A program made the position numbers and the translations under genes. This document shows positions 17,071 through 25,850 of a stretch of 36,558 nucleotides of DNA, piece by piece. Source of the DNA: Clostridiales bacterium. GTDB lineage: Bacteria > Bacillota > Clostridia > Saccharofermentanales > Saccharofermentanaceae. The stretch's first letter is position 1, and every line of letters begins with the position of its first letter. The notes under the pieces are model-generated. The model searched no databases and had not been told where the DNA came from. It saw only the letters and a list, made by a program, of their open reading frames with translations. Location: contig JAGCGK010000083.1 in the NCBI GenBank assembly GCA_017649645.1, positions 1-36,558 on the forward strand. The letters are read 5' to 3'.

Positions 17071-17694
17071 ATGCTTTTCGAATTGATCCTTAAAGGTTAT
17101 CTCATAGGTCTTGTACTCGGCGTTCCTGCGGGAGCGATAGGTGCGCTTACCATAAAAAGGACATTGTCACATGGCCTTAAGGGTGGTTTTGCTTCAGGTG
17201 CGGGTTCCTGCTTTGCAGATCTCATATTCGCATTCATAGGCATAATGGGTGTCAATGCCATCTCCGATTTCCTCGAAAAGAAAGAACACATCATAGAGAT
17301 CTTCGGCGGCCTTTTGGTCGTAGCCATCGGCATATCCTTTTTCATCCGAAAAGCAAAACTTGAGAAGGCAGAAGCAAAAGGCGACAGCCTCGTTATATAT
17401 TTCCTTACATCCATGGGTGCGGCGCTTCTTAATCCGGGAACCATGGTCGCTTTTATGATCGCATTCACATCTTTTGATATCACAGATGTTCACGGACCGC
17501 TTCAATCCGGTTCTCTTCTTGTAAGTATCGTTCTCGGTACATTTACCTGGTGGCTCGGACTTTGCCTGTTTGTTAACTTCCACAGGAACAAGATAACCGA
17601 TAGGACTTATAAGCGTGTAAATATCGTCCTTGGAACTTTCGTTATCCTTTGCGGCTTGTTCATAATGGCTCAGGGTATTTTCACCGTGTTATAA
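17071..17694 (+). CDS. LysE-family membrane exporter
   Basis: A 207-residue integral membrane protein with about six hydrophobic helices. The start (LIGLVLGVPAGAIGALTIKRTLSHGLKGGFASGAGSCFAD without a signal peptide) matches the LysE/RhtB amino-acid exporter fold, including the conserved PxGP-like turn and the FAxxxGxG region. The central loop is charged (RKAKLEKAEAKGD) and STSMGAALLNPGT-like residues follow. The start is odd: a TATAAA (17051-17056) lies only 14 nt before ATG 17071 and there is no clear ribosome site, so the leader may be very short. The substrate is not predictable. Confidence 0.82.
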   Translation: MLFELILKGYLIGLVLGVPAGAIGALTIKRTLSHGLKGGFASGAGSCFADLIFAFIGIMGVNAISDFLEKKEHIIEIFGGLLVVAIGISFFIRKAKLEKAEAKGDSLVIYFLTSMGAALLNPGTMVAFMIAFTSFDITDVHGPLQSGSLLVSIVLGTFTWWLGLCLFVNFHRNKITDRTYKRVNIVLGTFVILCGLFIMAQGIFTVL

Positions 17695-17695
17695 T
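17687..17695 (+). promoter_or_regulatory. Extended -10 promoter of the sugar-sensing operon
   Basis: TGTTATAAT is a perfect extended -10 element (TGnTATAAT). It overlaps the end of the exporter gene and lies about 30 nt before the first sensor gene. No clear -35 is present. Confidence 0.55.
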
Positions 17696-17725
17696 ATGAA
17701 TCATTAAAAGGGCAGCCGAGGAAAC

Positions 17726-18772
17726 ATGAAGCGTAAGCACAGAGGAACCAGATATTTCTATATTGTCACTTATATTGCGATGATATTGGTCACTGTTATC
17801 GTAACAGTAGGTTTTTTGCGTGTGTATCTCAGGACTGACCCGAGATCTTCCCGTAAAGAGACATTCAACAGATATTATGTCCTCATTACCGACGACAAAG
17901 ATTCCATGTTCTGGCAGTCTGTCTATAAAGGTGCTTCGGATTACGGATTAAGCCATGATGTCTATGTTGAGTGTTTAGGTGAGGGTATCTCCAACGATTA
18001 CACCAAGGCAGAACTTATGAGAATGGCCATAGCTTCCAAGGTCGACGGAATAATCCTTAATGCCGATGAGAGCGAAGAGATGGAACAGCTCATCAGTGAA
18101 GCAATGGACGCTTCTATCCCGGTAGTTACCGTTAACAATGACTGTTCCAACAGCCGAAGGATTAGTTATGTCGAGGTTGGTAACTATAACTTAAGTAAAG
18201 AGTACAGTAAGCAGATCATGGAGATCGCAGGCAACATGATCACCGAAGAAGGTCAGATGGTTAATGTTGCTGTTATCGTTAACTCCGTACCTTCTTCCGG
18301 CCAGTCGATCATAAGCGCAGGTATTCAGGAAAGTATTGAGAACTCAGTTGATTTTAGTAATCTCATTTCTCTTGATCTTGTTACGGTTGATGAGTCCAAT
18401 TCATTTGCGGTTGAGGAATCTATAAGAGATCTTTTCATGCAGGAAAATCTTCCTGATATCATAGTCTGTCTCAATGAACTTGATACCACATGCGTTTATC
18501 AGGCTGTGGTCGATTTCAACAAAGTAGGACAGGTCCATATATTGGGTTACTATGATTCCACCACGATCCTTCAGGGAATAGACAGAGAGATCATAGATTC
18601 CACCATTAAGATCGACACCGTTGAGATGGGTGAATTAGCTGTCGAAGCTTTATTGTCGTACGAGAGAGTCGGTTTTGTTAACCAGTACAATACCGTAGAT
18701 ATCATTCTCATAAACAACACGAATATCAAAGAGTACTACACGGAGGGCTCAAATGAAACACAAGTTCAGTGA
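17726..18772 (+). CDS. Membrane-anchored sugar-binding protein, XylFII-like sensor
   Basis: A 348-residue type I periplasmic-binding-protein fold (Peripla_BP_4 type) held in the membrane by one N-terminal helix (about 11-30) with no lipobox and no cleavable signal. The binding domain starts at RYYVLITDDKDSMFWQSVYKG and contains KVDGIILNADE and IPVVTVNNDC. Importer binding proteins are usually free lipoproteins, so the fixed anchor fits a sensor. In Clostridium beijerinckii an anchored binding protein, XylFII, senses xylose together with LytS. The same gene order is seen here, with a 20-nt overlap into the kinase gene. Ligand is probably a pentose or related sugar, by inference. Confidence 0.82.
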   Translation: MKRKHRGTRYFYIVTYIAMILVTVIVTVGFLRVYLRTDPRSSRKETFNRYYVLITDDKDSMFWQSVYKGASDYGLSHDVYVECLGEGISNDYTKAELMRMAIASKVDGIILNADESEEMEQLISEAMDASIPVVTVNNDCSNSRRISYVEVGNYNLSKEYSKQIMEIAGNMITEEGQMVNVAVIVNSVPSSGQSIISAGIQESIENSVDFSNLISLDLVTVDESNSFAVEESIRDLFMQENLPDIIVCLNELDTTCVYQAVVDFNKVGQVHILGYYDSTTILQGIDREIIDSTIKIDTVEMGELAVEALLSYERVGFVNQYNTVDIILINNTNIKEYYTEGSNETQVQ

Positions 18773-20240
18773 CCTTCCGTTGCAGCTTAAGATAGCTTTC
18801 ATATATGTGTTATCCAGCGTGTTGATCCTCGTCGTCAACATGAGTCTTTTGATCGGTATCACAACGGTATCAGCCAGACTTCAGAGAACCTATGAGGATA
18901 ACCTTTCTCTTAATGAGATGACCAAGGCATTATCTGATGTTCAGTATTCCATGACGCAGTACCTTAACGTTAAATCTTCAGATTCACTTGAGGAGTATTA
19001 CATAAGTGAACAGACCTATAGAAACCTCATTAACGAACTTAATGTTGAAGTAACTGATTCGAATGCCGATGTAATGCAGCGTAACATCAAGTACATGAGT
19101 GAGGAGTATCTGGATCTCGTATCGCAGACCGTTGAAGCAAAGCGTGGACGTAACGTAGAAAAATACAGGCAGCGTTATGAACTTGCTACTGAGATGTATA
19201 ACTTCATCAATTCCTATATCGACAGTTTGAATACAAGACAGTTCGAGGATAATTCCAAGACATATAGCGAGATCTCACGAAGCCTTCGAAGCATGCAAAA
19301 TGTCAGCTTGATCGTTATCATCGCCGTTATCGTTACAAATGCATTCGCGATCATCAATTATACGGGTCGTCTCATAAGACCTTTGAGAGTACTTTCAAGA
19401 TCAGCGGATGAAGTGGCGAAAGGTAACTTTGATGTCGAGCTTCCGAGGGTTGAAAGCAAAGATGAGATCGGTGTCGTTACGAAAGCATTTAATAAGATGG
19501 TCGTAAGTATCCGTAATTACATCGATCAGATCAAAGAGAACATGGAACTCGAGCGTCAGCATAAGGAAAAGGAACTTATGATGGAGACGCACCTTAAGGA
19601 TGCCCAGCTTAAATATCTTCAGGCTCAGATCAATCCGCACTTCCTGTTTAATACCCTTAATGCGGGTGCGCAGCTGGCGATGATGGAAGGCGCTGACAAG
19701 ACTTATGAGTTCGTTCAGAATATGTCCGAGTTCTTCAGGTACAATATCAACAAGAACGATGAGATCATTAAGCTTCGTGATGAGATCGAACTTGTAAATC
19801 ACTATATGTTTATCATAAACGTAAGATTTGCGGGGGAGATAACCTTCATAAAGGATATCGACGAGAGCCTTTTGGATGCTGACATCCCGAGTATGATCAT
19901 CCAGCCTCTTGTCGAAAATGCTGTCAACCACGGCGTAAGAAACGTGGAATATGATAAAGTAATAACCGTATCGGTTAAACGCGTCGAAAACAATGTCCGC
20001 GTCAGCGTAAAGGATAACGGCGTCGGCATGAGCGAAGAGATCATAAACGAGATATTAAGCGGCAACAAGAAAAAGCGTTCCGATTCAATGGATTCGAACG
20101 GTGTTGGTCTTGATAACGTTATCGAGCGATTGAAGATATTCCTTGATTCCGATGACGTTATGAGTATAGTAAGTGAAGGCAAGAACAAGGGAAGCGAATT
20201 CCTTTTCTATCTGCCTATTAAGGAGACAGATTATGTATAA
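18753..20240 (+). CDS. Sensor histidine kinase, LytS/YesM family
   Basis: A 495-residue kinase. Transmembrane helix 1 (about 15-38), an extracellular helical domain of about 140 residues (40-180), and transmembrane helix 2 (about 183-203) are followed by a HAMP domain (RPLRVLSRSADEVAKGNFDV). The His_kinase domain has the phosphoacceptor H296 in QINPHFLFN. The ATPase domain shows the N-box PLVENAVNHG, then DNGVGMSEE and GVGLDNVIERL. It probably senses sugar through the binding proteins encoded on either side and phosphorylates the response regulator, with which it overlaps by 8 nt. The short extracellular domain has no obvious ligand pocket, consistent with sensing through a partner. Confidence 0.93.
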   Translation: MKHKFSDLPLQLKIAFIYVLSSVLILVVNMSLLIGITTVSARLQRTYEDNLSLNEMTKALSDVQYSMTQYLNVKSSDSLEEYYISEQTYRNLINELNVEVTDSNADVMQRNIKYMSEEYLDLVSQTVEAKRGRNVEKYRQRYELATEMYNFINSYIDSLNTRQFEDNSKTYSEISRSLRSMQNVSLIVIIAVIVTNAFAIINYTGRLIRPLRVLSRSADEVAKGNFDVELPRVESKDEIGVVTKAFNKMVVSIRNYIDQIKENMELERQHKEKELMMETHLKDAQLKYLQAQINPHFLFNTLNAGAQLAMMEGADKTYEFVQNMSEFFRYNINKNDEIIKLRDEIELVNHYMFIINVRFAGEITFIKDIDESLLDADIPSMIIQPLVENAVNHGVRNVEYDKVITVSVKRVENNVRVSVKDNGVGMSEEIINEILSGNKKKRSDSMDSNGVGLDNVIERLKIFLDSDDVMSIVSEGKNKGSEFLFYLPIKETDYV

Positions 20241-21828
20241 GATAATGCTCGCAGACGATGAAGGAATCGTAACCGATTCTCTTAAGTTCATTATCGAAAA
20301 AGAATTCGGCGATCTTTGCGAAGTCAGGACCGCTAAAACGGGAAGAAGCGCGATCGAACTTGCCGAGACTTTCTCGCCTGACATTATCGTCATGGATATC
20401 ATGATGCCGGGAATTAACGGTATCGATGCGATGAAAGAGATCAGAAGGACTAATAACAAAGTCGTTTTGATCGTTATGTCCGCTTACGACAAATTCGACT
20501 ATGCTCAGGAATCCATCGCTTTGGATGTATTGGAGTACATCACTAAACCGATGGAGAAGAACAAGATCGTCGCTATCATAAGAAAAGCAATGGAAGTGAT
20601 CGATGGTCAGAGGATGCAAAGGACCAATGACCTTATCATAAAAGAAAAGCTTGAGATAGTCGTTCCGATCATCGAGAGCGGATTTATCTATAATGTTCTT
20701 TTCCAGGAAAAGTTCAACGAAGATATCGACAGCTACAGATCGATCCTTGAGATCAGCGATGAGCAGGGATTTATGATCGCTTTTGTCTGCGGTGACAAAC
20801 AGGACGGAAGCCATCTTACAAATGCCGTAGGTTCATCCGTTAAGCTTCAGCAGCACTATAACGAGATAAGAGATGCGTTCAAAGAAAGATTTACTTGCCT
20901 TGTCGGTTCGATAATGGCTAACAAGATCGCAGTTCTCGTACCTACGGATAAGAAAGAACTTACTTTGGACGAGCGTATCTCCATAATCGATCAGGCGCGT
21001 GATATTGCAAGGATCCTCATGGTGAAGACCAATCAGCAGATAAGGATCGGTATCGGAAGCATAAAGCCGATGATGGAACTTAAGACTTCCTACAGCGAAG
21101 CACTTAAGGCTCTTACGATGACGACAGAGAACGTTATCCATGTTGAAGATCTTCCGATGGGACTTGAATATGAGAGTAACTATCCTAGGGATCTCGAAAA
21201 GCAGCTTTTCGATGAGATAAAGGAAGGAAACGATTCCAAGGTTGCCGTATCATCCAATGCATATTTTGACTGGATGCTCAAAAATCCTTCCACCGGTATC
21301 ATGGACATGCGTCTTAAGATCCTCGAGTTTGTCTTGTGGGCAGAAAAGATCGCGTATAATTCAGGCGGAATGAAGTATGTTTTCGATTCGAGAGCAAATT
21401 ATCTTCCTCAGATAATGGCGACTGAAGATCACGAGGAACTTCGAAGATGGTTCCTTGATAAGATGACGGAAGCTACGAGAAACGTAGTGGAGAAGAAGGC
21501 TGAAAAATCCACGAAGACGATCGCGCTTGCCAAGGAATACATAAAGAAGAACTTTAATGCGGATATATCCCTTGAAGATGTTTCAAGAGAAGTAAACATA
21601 AGTCCTTACTATTTCAGTAAGCTTTTTAAGGATGAGACAGGTGAAGGTTTTGTCGAATATCTTACTAACTTAAGGATCGACAAGGCAAAGGAACTTTTGA
21701 GCGGAACATCCTACTCCATGAAGGAGATCTGCCAGATGGTCGGATATACGGATCCGAACTATTTCAGCAGGATATTCAAGAAGAATGTCGGAGTTACGCC
21801 GACCGAATATAAGGAGAATATTCTATGA
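20233..21828 (+). CDS. Response regulator with AraC-type DNA-binding domain, YesN family
   Basis: A 531-residue regulator. The receiver domain at the N-terminus has the acidic pair D8/D9, phosphoacceptor D55 in IIVMDIMMPG, S83 and K105 in YITKPM. A long middle region of about 300 residues follows. The C-terminus (about 430-531) is an AraC-type double helix-turn-helix (ISLEDVSREVNISPYYFSKLFK, split here at ISLEDVSREV and NISPYYFSKLF). ATG 20233 is chosen since AAGGAGACAG stands before it, while the longer frame from 20173 lies inside the kinase gene. It probably activates the importer genes downstream. It overlaps the next gene by ATGA. Confidence 0.93.
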   Translation: MYKIMLADDEGIVTDSLKFIIEKEFGDLCEVRTAKTGRSAIELAETFSPDIIVMDIMMPGINGIDAMKEIRRTNNKVVLIVMSAYDKFDYAQESIALDVLEYITKPMEKNKIVAIIRKAMEVIDGQRMQRTNDLIIKEKLEIVVPIIESGFIYNVLFQEKFNEDIDSYRSILEISDEQGFMIAFVCGDKQDGSHLTNAVGSSVKLQQHYNEIRDAFKERFTCLVGSIMANKIAVLVPTDKKELTLDERISIIDQARDIARILMVKTNQQIRIGIGSIKPMMELKTSYSEALKALTMTTENVIHVEDLPMGLEYESNYPRDLEKQLFDEIKEGNDSKVAVSSNAYFDWMLKNPSTGIMDMRLKILEFVLWAEKIAYNSGGMKYVFDSRANYLPQIMATEDHEELRRWFLDKMTEATRNVVEKKAEKSTKTIALAKEYIKKNFNADISLEDVSREVNISPYYFSKLFKDETGEGFVEYLTNLRIDKAKELLSGTSYSMKEICQMVGYTDPNYFSRIFKKNVGVTPTEYKENIL

Positions 21829-22886
21829 GGACCAGGATAAAGGCATTGCTGCTCGCTATATGCATGACTTTCGCATTCTTTCTGCCTTCGTGTAAGGGGA
21901 TCAATAATGAGCAGGTTCAAAATCCGAAGGACAGCAACAAGATAAAGATCGGCATGAGCTTTGACTCTTTCATCATCGAGCGCTGGCAAAGAGACAGAGA
22001 TGTCTTCGTATCAGCGGCCAAGGAATTGGGTGCGGAAGTTAACGTTCAAAATGCCAACGGTTCTCTTGATGAGCAGAAAAAACAGATCAAGTATTTTATC
22101 GATGAAGGAATGGACGTAATAGTCATCATCGCCATCGACGGTTTTAACCTCTCGGAGGAAGTTGCTCTTGCCAAGGAAAAGGGCATCAAGGTCATTGCTT
22201 ATGACCGTTTGATCTGTAACGCTGACGTGGATCTTTATATATCTTTCAATAACGTACGCGTAGGTGAGCTCATGGCACAGGCCCTGGTCGACAGCGGCAA
22301 GCTCAAGAAAAAGAAAGTCCTGATGCTCGGAGGCTCTGAAGAAGACAACAACGTTTATCTCGTAGAGGCTGGCTTTAAGAAAGTCATGGACGAGAATGAC
22401 ATTACCATAGTCGATACCATGCATGCGGCAGGCTGGAGAGCCGAGATCGCTGCTTCCTATGTTCGAAAAAACCAGACCACCGTCAAGTCCGTTGATGCCA
22501 TCATGTGCGGTAATGATAACCTTGCAAGTGCGGTGGTTCCTGTTCTTGCCGAGATGCGTCTTGCAGGCGACATGCTCGTCACGGGTCAGGATGCCGATCT
22601 CGAGGCATGTCAAAGGATCGTGGAGGGAACTCAGCTCATGACGGTCTATAAGCCTGTTGAACGTCTTGCTCAGAAAGCAGCCGAGTGTGCCATAAAGCTT
22701 GCCAAGGATGAGACACTGGAAAAAGAACCTGATTACTTTCTCATGGACGACGGCACATACGATGTTCCTTGCATCGCTCTCGAACCTATAATGGTTACGG
22801 CGGATAACATCGACGAGGTCATCATCGGCAGCGGCTTCCATTTAAAAGAAGATGTATACCTTAATGTTCCGGGTCAGTCGGAGTAA
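21825..22886 (+). CDS. Xylose-binding-protein-like lipoprotein
   Basis: A 353-residue lipoprotein: signal peptide MRTRIKALLLAICMTFAFFL with lipobox LPSC. The mature part closely follows the remembered pattern of XylF, the D-xylose-binding protein: KIGMSFDSFIIERWQRDRD, AYDRLICNADVDLYISF, ITGQDAD-like VTGQDADLEACQ, and MTVYKPVERLAQKAAE near the C-terminus. It overlaps the response regulator gene by 4 nt, so it belongs to the sensing operon rather than to an importer operon. It may present sugar to the kinase, or serve the MmsAB importer as a second receptor. Xylose specificity is likely but not proven. Confidence 0.85.
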   Translation: MRTRIKALLLAICMTFAFFLPSCKGINNEQVQNPKDSNKIKIGMSFDSFIIERWQRDRDVFVSAAKELGAEVNVQNANGSLDEQKKQIKYFIDEGMDVIVIIAIDGFNLSEEVALAKEKGIKVIAYDRLICNADVDLYISFNNVRVGELMAQALVDSGKLKKKKVLMLGGSEEDNNVYLVEAGFKKVMDENDITIVDTMHAAGWRAEIAASYVRKNQTTVKSVDAIMCGNDNLASAVVPVLAEMRLAGDMLVTGQDADLEACQRIVEGTQLMTVYKPVERLAQKAAECAIKLAKDETLEKEPDYFLMDDGTYDVPCIALEPIMVTADNIDEVIIGSGFHLKEDVYLNVPGQSE

Positions 22887-22904
22887 TATAGCATTATTTT
22901 TTCT

Positions 22905-23009
22905 TGTTTTCGAAAACACACAAAAATGTGCTAGACCATTTTTACAACCTTGTTAAAAAACGGATAAAAATGTGAAGTTCGGCGTAATTTTTTACTAATT
23001 CATTATGAT
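22905..23009 (+). promoter_or_regulatory. Candidate regulated promoter region of chvE
   Basis: TATGAT at 23004-23009 is a fair -10, with no recognisable -35 at 17-18 bp (GGCGTA), as expected for an activator-dependent promoter. Upstream are two direct copies of AAAAATGTG (22922-22930 and 22966-22974), 44 bp apart, about four helical turns. A 14-bp perfect palindrome TGTTTTCGAAAACA lies at 22905-22918. These are plausible binding sites for the AraC-type regulator encoded just upstream. Confidence 0.4.
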
Positions 23010-23050
23010 AGGCTCTAAATGTAAAACCAATACATAAAGGAGGCTTAATA

Positions 23051-24196
23051 ATGAAGAAAAAATTACTTTGTTTGGTTTTGACAGCTGCTGTCGGTATGAC
23101 AATGTTCGCAGCTTGTACTAGTTCAGAGAATATTCCTGAGACTTCAGCACCAACAACTGCTGCAGCTAACAACGGCGGAGACACTGGCGAGTCCAAAGAC
23201 ACAGAGGCTGTTGCTGTAGGTAAGAAGGTTGGCGTTTCAATGCCTACTAAGGATCTCCAGAGATGGAACCAGGACGGTTCTAACATGGAAGAGCAGCTCA
23301 AGGCAGCTGGTTACGAAGTAGATCTTCAGTTCGCTTCTAACGACGTAGCTACTCAGGTTTCTCAGATCGAAGCTATGATCAACGGCGGATGTGACGTTCT
23401 CGTTATCGCAGCTATCGAGGGTGATTCTCTTGGTACAGTTCTCGCTACAGCTAAAGAGCAGAACATCCCTGTAATCGCTTATGACCGTCTCATCATGAAT
23501 ACAGATGCAGTTTCTTACTATGCTACATTTGATAACCTCATGGTTGGTACAAAGCAGGGCGAGTACATCAGAGATGCACTTGATCTTGATAACGCAGCTG
23601 GCCCATTCAATCTCGAGATCACAACAGGTGACCCGGGTGACAACAACGCTAAGTACTTCTATCAGGGCGCTATGGACGTTCTGCAGCCATACATCGATTC
23701 CGGTAAGCTCGTAGTTAAGTCCGGCCAGATCGAATTTGATAAGGTTGCTACAGACGCATGGTCAACAGAGAACGCTCAGAACAGAGCTGATACTATCATC
23801 GCTGCTAACTATTCTGACGGATCCAACATCGACGCATGGCTCTGCTCCAATGACTCCACAGCTTATGGTGTAGCTAACTCCCTTACAGTTAACTATTCCG
23901 GTAACTGGCCTATCATCACTGGTCAGGACTGTGATATCTTGAACGTTAAGAACATGATCGACGGTAAGCAGTCTATGTCTATCTTCAAGGATACACGTAC
24001 TCTCGCTTCTAAGGTTGTTGAAATGGTTAACGCTATCCTTTCCGGATCCGAGCCACCGATCAACGATACATCTTCTTACGACAACGGAACAGGTATCATC
24101 CCTTCATTCCTTTGTGAGCCAGTATTTGCTGATATCAATAACTATCAGGAACTCCTTATCGATTCCGGTTACTACACAGAGGCAGATCTTGCTTAA
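23051..24196 (+). CDS. chvE: Sugar-binding lipoprotein of a multiple-monosaccharide ABC importer
   Basis: A 381-residue lipoprotein: signal MKKKLLCLVLTAAVGMTMFA with lipobox AAC, then a Thr/Ala/Gly-rich linker (residues 24-53). The binding domain has VGVSMPTKDLQRWNQDG, QIEAMINGGCDVLVIAAIEG and IAYDRLIMNTDAVSYYATFDN, and ITGQDCDILN follows. This is the ChvE/GguC-like family that feeds MmsAB. It delivers sugars such as galactose, arabinose or xylose to the permease. It has a strong AAAGGAGG ribosome site and a codon usage rich in optimal codons, so it is likely made in large amounts. A stable hairpin separates it from mmsA. Confidence 0.9.
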   Translation: MKKKLLCLVLTAAVGMTMFAACTSSENIPETSAPTTAAANNGGDTGESKDTEAVAVGKKVGVSMPTKDLQRWNQDGSNMEEQLKAAGYEVDLQFASNDVATQVSQIEAMINGGCDVLVIAAIEGDSLGTVLATAKEQNIPVIAYDRLIMNTDAVSYYATFDNLMVGTKQGEYIRDALDLDNAAGPFNLEITTGDPGDNNAKYFYQGAMDVLQPYIDSGKLVVKSGQIEFDKVATDAWSTENAQNRADTIIAANYSDGSNIDAWLCSNDSTAYGVANSLTVNYSGNWPIITGQDCDILNVKNMIDGKQSMSIFKDTRTLASKVVEMVNAILSGSEPPINDTSSYDNGTGIIPSFLCEPVFADINNYQELLIDSGYYTEADLA

Positions 24197-24246
24197 TCTT
24201 TAACTTAACCACCAAACACACAAAAATACTAACTGTTTCAGGATGT

Positions 24247-24272
24247 GCAGGCGGGCATTTTAACCCGCCTGC
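24247..24272 (+). promoter_or_regulatory. Stable RNA hairpin between chvE and mmsA
   Basis: GCAGGCGGG and CCCGCCTGC form a perfect 9-bp GC-rich stem with an 8-nt loop. No T-run follows at once (TATCTTG), so it is a poor full terminator. Hairpins in this position commonly stabilise the upstream binding-protein mRNA or allow partial termination, giving more binding protein than permease. Confidence 0.7.
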
Positions 24273-24302
24273 TATCTTGAAAAAATACTAGGAGGGATAA
24301 AA

Positions 24303-25850
24303 TTGGCTGATATTATACTGGAAATGAAAAATATAACCAAAACATTCCCCGGTGTAAAAGCACTCGATAATGTTAACCTCAAAGTGGAGAGGGGCGAAAT
24401 TCACGCACTCGTTGGCGAGAACGGAGCAGGAAAGTCCACTCTTATGAATGTTTTGAGCGGCATTTATCCTCACGGAACTTATGAAGGTCAGATCATTTAT
24501 AACGGAAAAGAATGTAAATTCAACGGAATCAAAGACAGTGAAGCTATGGGAATCGTAATCATTCACCAGGAGCTCGCATTGGTTCCTTACATGTCGATCG
24601 GTGAGAACATGTTCCTCGGAAACGAGAGAGGTCATGCAGTGAAGATCGACTGGAACGAGACACACAAACTCGCTTCCGAATATCTGAAAGTCGTCGGACT
24701 TAACGAATCATCAAGAACATTGATCAAAGATATTGGTGTAGGAAAACAACAGATGGTTGAGATTGCAAAAGCACTTGCAAAGAAGGCCAAATTACTTATA
24801 TTGGACGAGCCTACATCTTCTCTTAATGAAGAAGATTCCAAGGCACTTTTGGACTTGCTCATTAAGTTTAAGGAAAACGGAATGACTTCCATTATCATTT
24901 CTCATAAGCTTAATGAAGTATCATACGTAGCAGATAAGATCACTGTTATCAGAGATGGTGCCACGATCGAGACACTCGATAAGAAAACAGATGACATCTC
25001 TGAGGGCAGGATCATCAAGGGAATGGTCGGCCGTGAACTTTCTGACCGTTTCCCGAAAAGAGAGAGCCACATCGGCGAAGTTATGTTCGAAGTTAAGAAC
25101 TGGAACGTTTATCATCCTGTCTTCATGGAACGTAAGGTCGTTGATAATGTTTCGATCAAAGTAAAGAAAGGTGAGGTTCTCGGAATCTCCGGACTCATGG
25201 GTGCCGGCAGAACGGAACTTGCCATGAGCGTTTTCGGAAGAAGCTATGGAGAGAACATTACCGGAGAAGTCTTTATCAATGGTAAGAAAGTAGAACTTCA
25301 TAGTGTAGAGCAGGCTATCAAGCATAAGCTTGCCTATGTTACCGAAGATCGTAAGGGTAACGGACTTATCTTGTCTAATCCGATCAAGATAAATACAACT
25401 CTGGCGAATCTTGATGCGGTAAGTACGCATAAGATCATCGATAAAGATAAGGAATACGGTGTAGCTGTTGAGTACAAGGAAAAACTTAAGACAAAATGTC
25501 CTACAGTTAACCAAAACGTAGGAAACTTGAGCGGTGGTAATCAACAGAAAGTGCTTCTTGCAAAATGGATGTTTGCTGCCCCGGATGTTTTGATCCTCGA
25601 CGAACCGACCAGGGGTATCGACGTCGGTGCTAAATATGAGATCTACTGCATCATTAACCAACTTGTAAGCGAAGGAAAATCAGTTATCATGATCTCTTCC
25701 GAGCTTCCTGAGATCCTTGGTATGTGTGACAGGATATATGTCATGAACGAAGGCAGAATAGTTGGCGAGATGATGGGTGAAGACGCAACACAGGAAAAGA
25801 TAATGTCTTGTATTTTACAATCTAGTGCAAAAGGAGAGGCTGCGGTATGA
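24303..25850 (+). CDS. mmsA: Sugar ABC importer, ATP-binding protein with two ATPase domains
   Basis: A 515-residue protein with two fused ATPase domains, as in sugar importers of the CUT2 type. Domain 1 has Walker [10 protein letters not shown], a degenerate signature [13 protein letters not shown], and Walker [12 protein letters not shown]. Domain 2 has a modified Walker [11 protein letters not shown], signature [14 protein letters not shown] and Walker [15 protein letters not shown]. The start is TTG at 24303, placed 6 nt after AGGAGGG; the residue run [16 protein letters not shown] is the usual N-terminus and no ATG is available near it. It overlaps mmsB by ATGA. It powers uptake of sugars bound by the ChvE-type protein. 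Confidence 0.94.
   Translation: MADIILEMKNITKTFPGVKALDNVNLKVERGEIHALVGENGAGKSTLMNVLSGIYPHGTYEGQIIYNGKECKFNGIKDSEAMGIVIIHQELALVPYMSIGENMFLGNERGHAVKIDWNETHKLASEYLKVVGLNESSRTLIKDIGVGKQQMVEIAKALAKKAKLLILDEPTSSLNEEDSKALLDLLIKFKENGMTSIIISHKLNEVSYVADKITVIRDGATIETLDKKTDDISEGRIIKGMVGRELSDRFPKRESHIGEVMFEVKNWNVYHPVFMERKVVDNVSIKVKKGEVLGISGLMGAGRTELAMSVFGRSYGENITGEVFINGKKVELHSVEQAIKHKLAYVTEDRKGNGLILSNPIKINTTLANLDAVSTHKIIDKDKEYGVAVEYKEKLKTKCPTVNQNVGNLSGGNQQKVLLAKWMFAAPDVLILDEPTRGIDVGAKYEIYCIINQLVSEGKSVIMISSELPEILGMCDRIYVMNEGRIVGEMMGEDATQEKIMSCILQSSAKGEAAV

Noticed and set aside
22011-22841. Long minus-strand frame of 276 codons
   Set aside because: It lies wholly antisense to the xylose-binding-like lipoprotein gene and has no recognisable motif or ribosome site.
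22914-24227. 14-nt direct repeat AAACACACAAAAAT on both sides of chvE (22914-22927 and 24214-24227)
   Set aside because: An A-rich 14-mer can recur by chance in a window of this size. There is no mobile-element structure or target duplication around chvE, so no insertion event is claimed.
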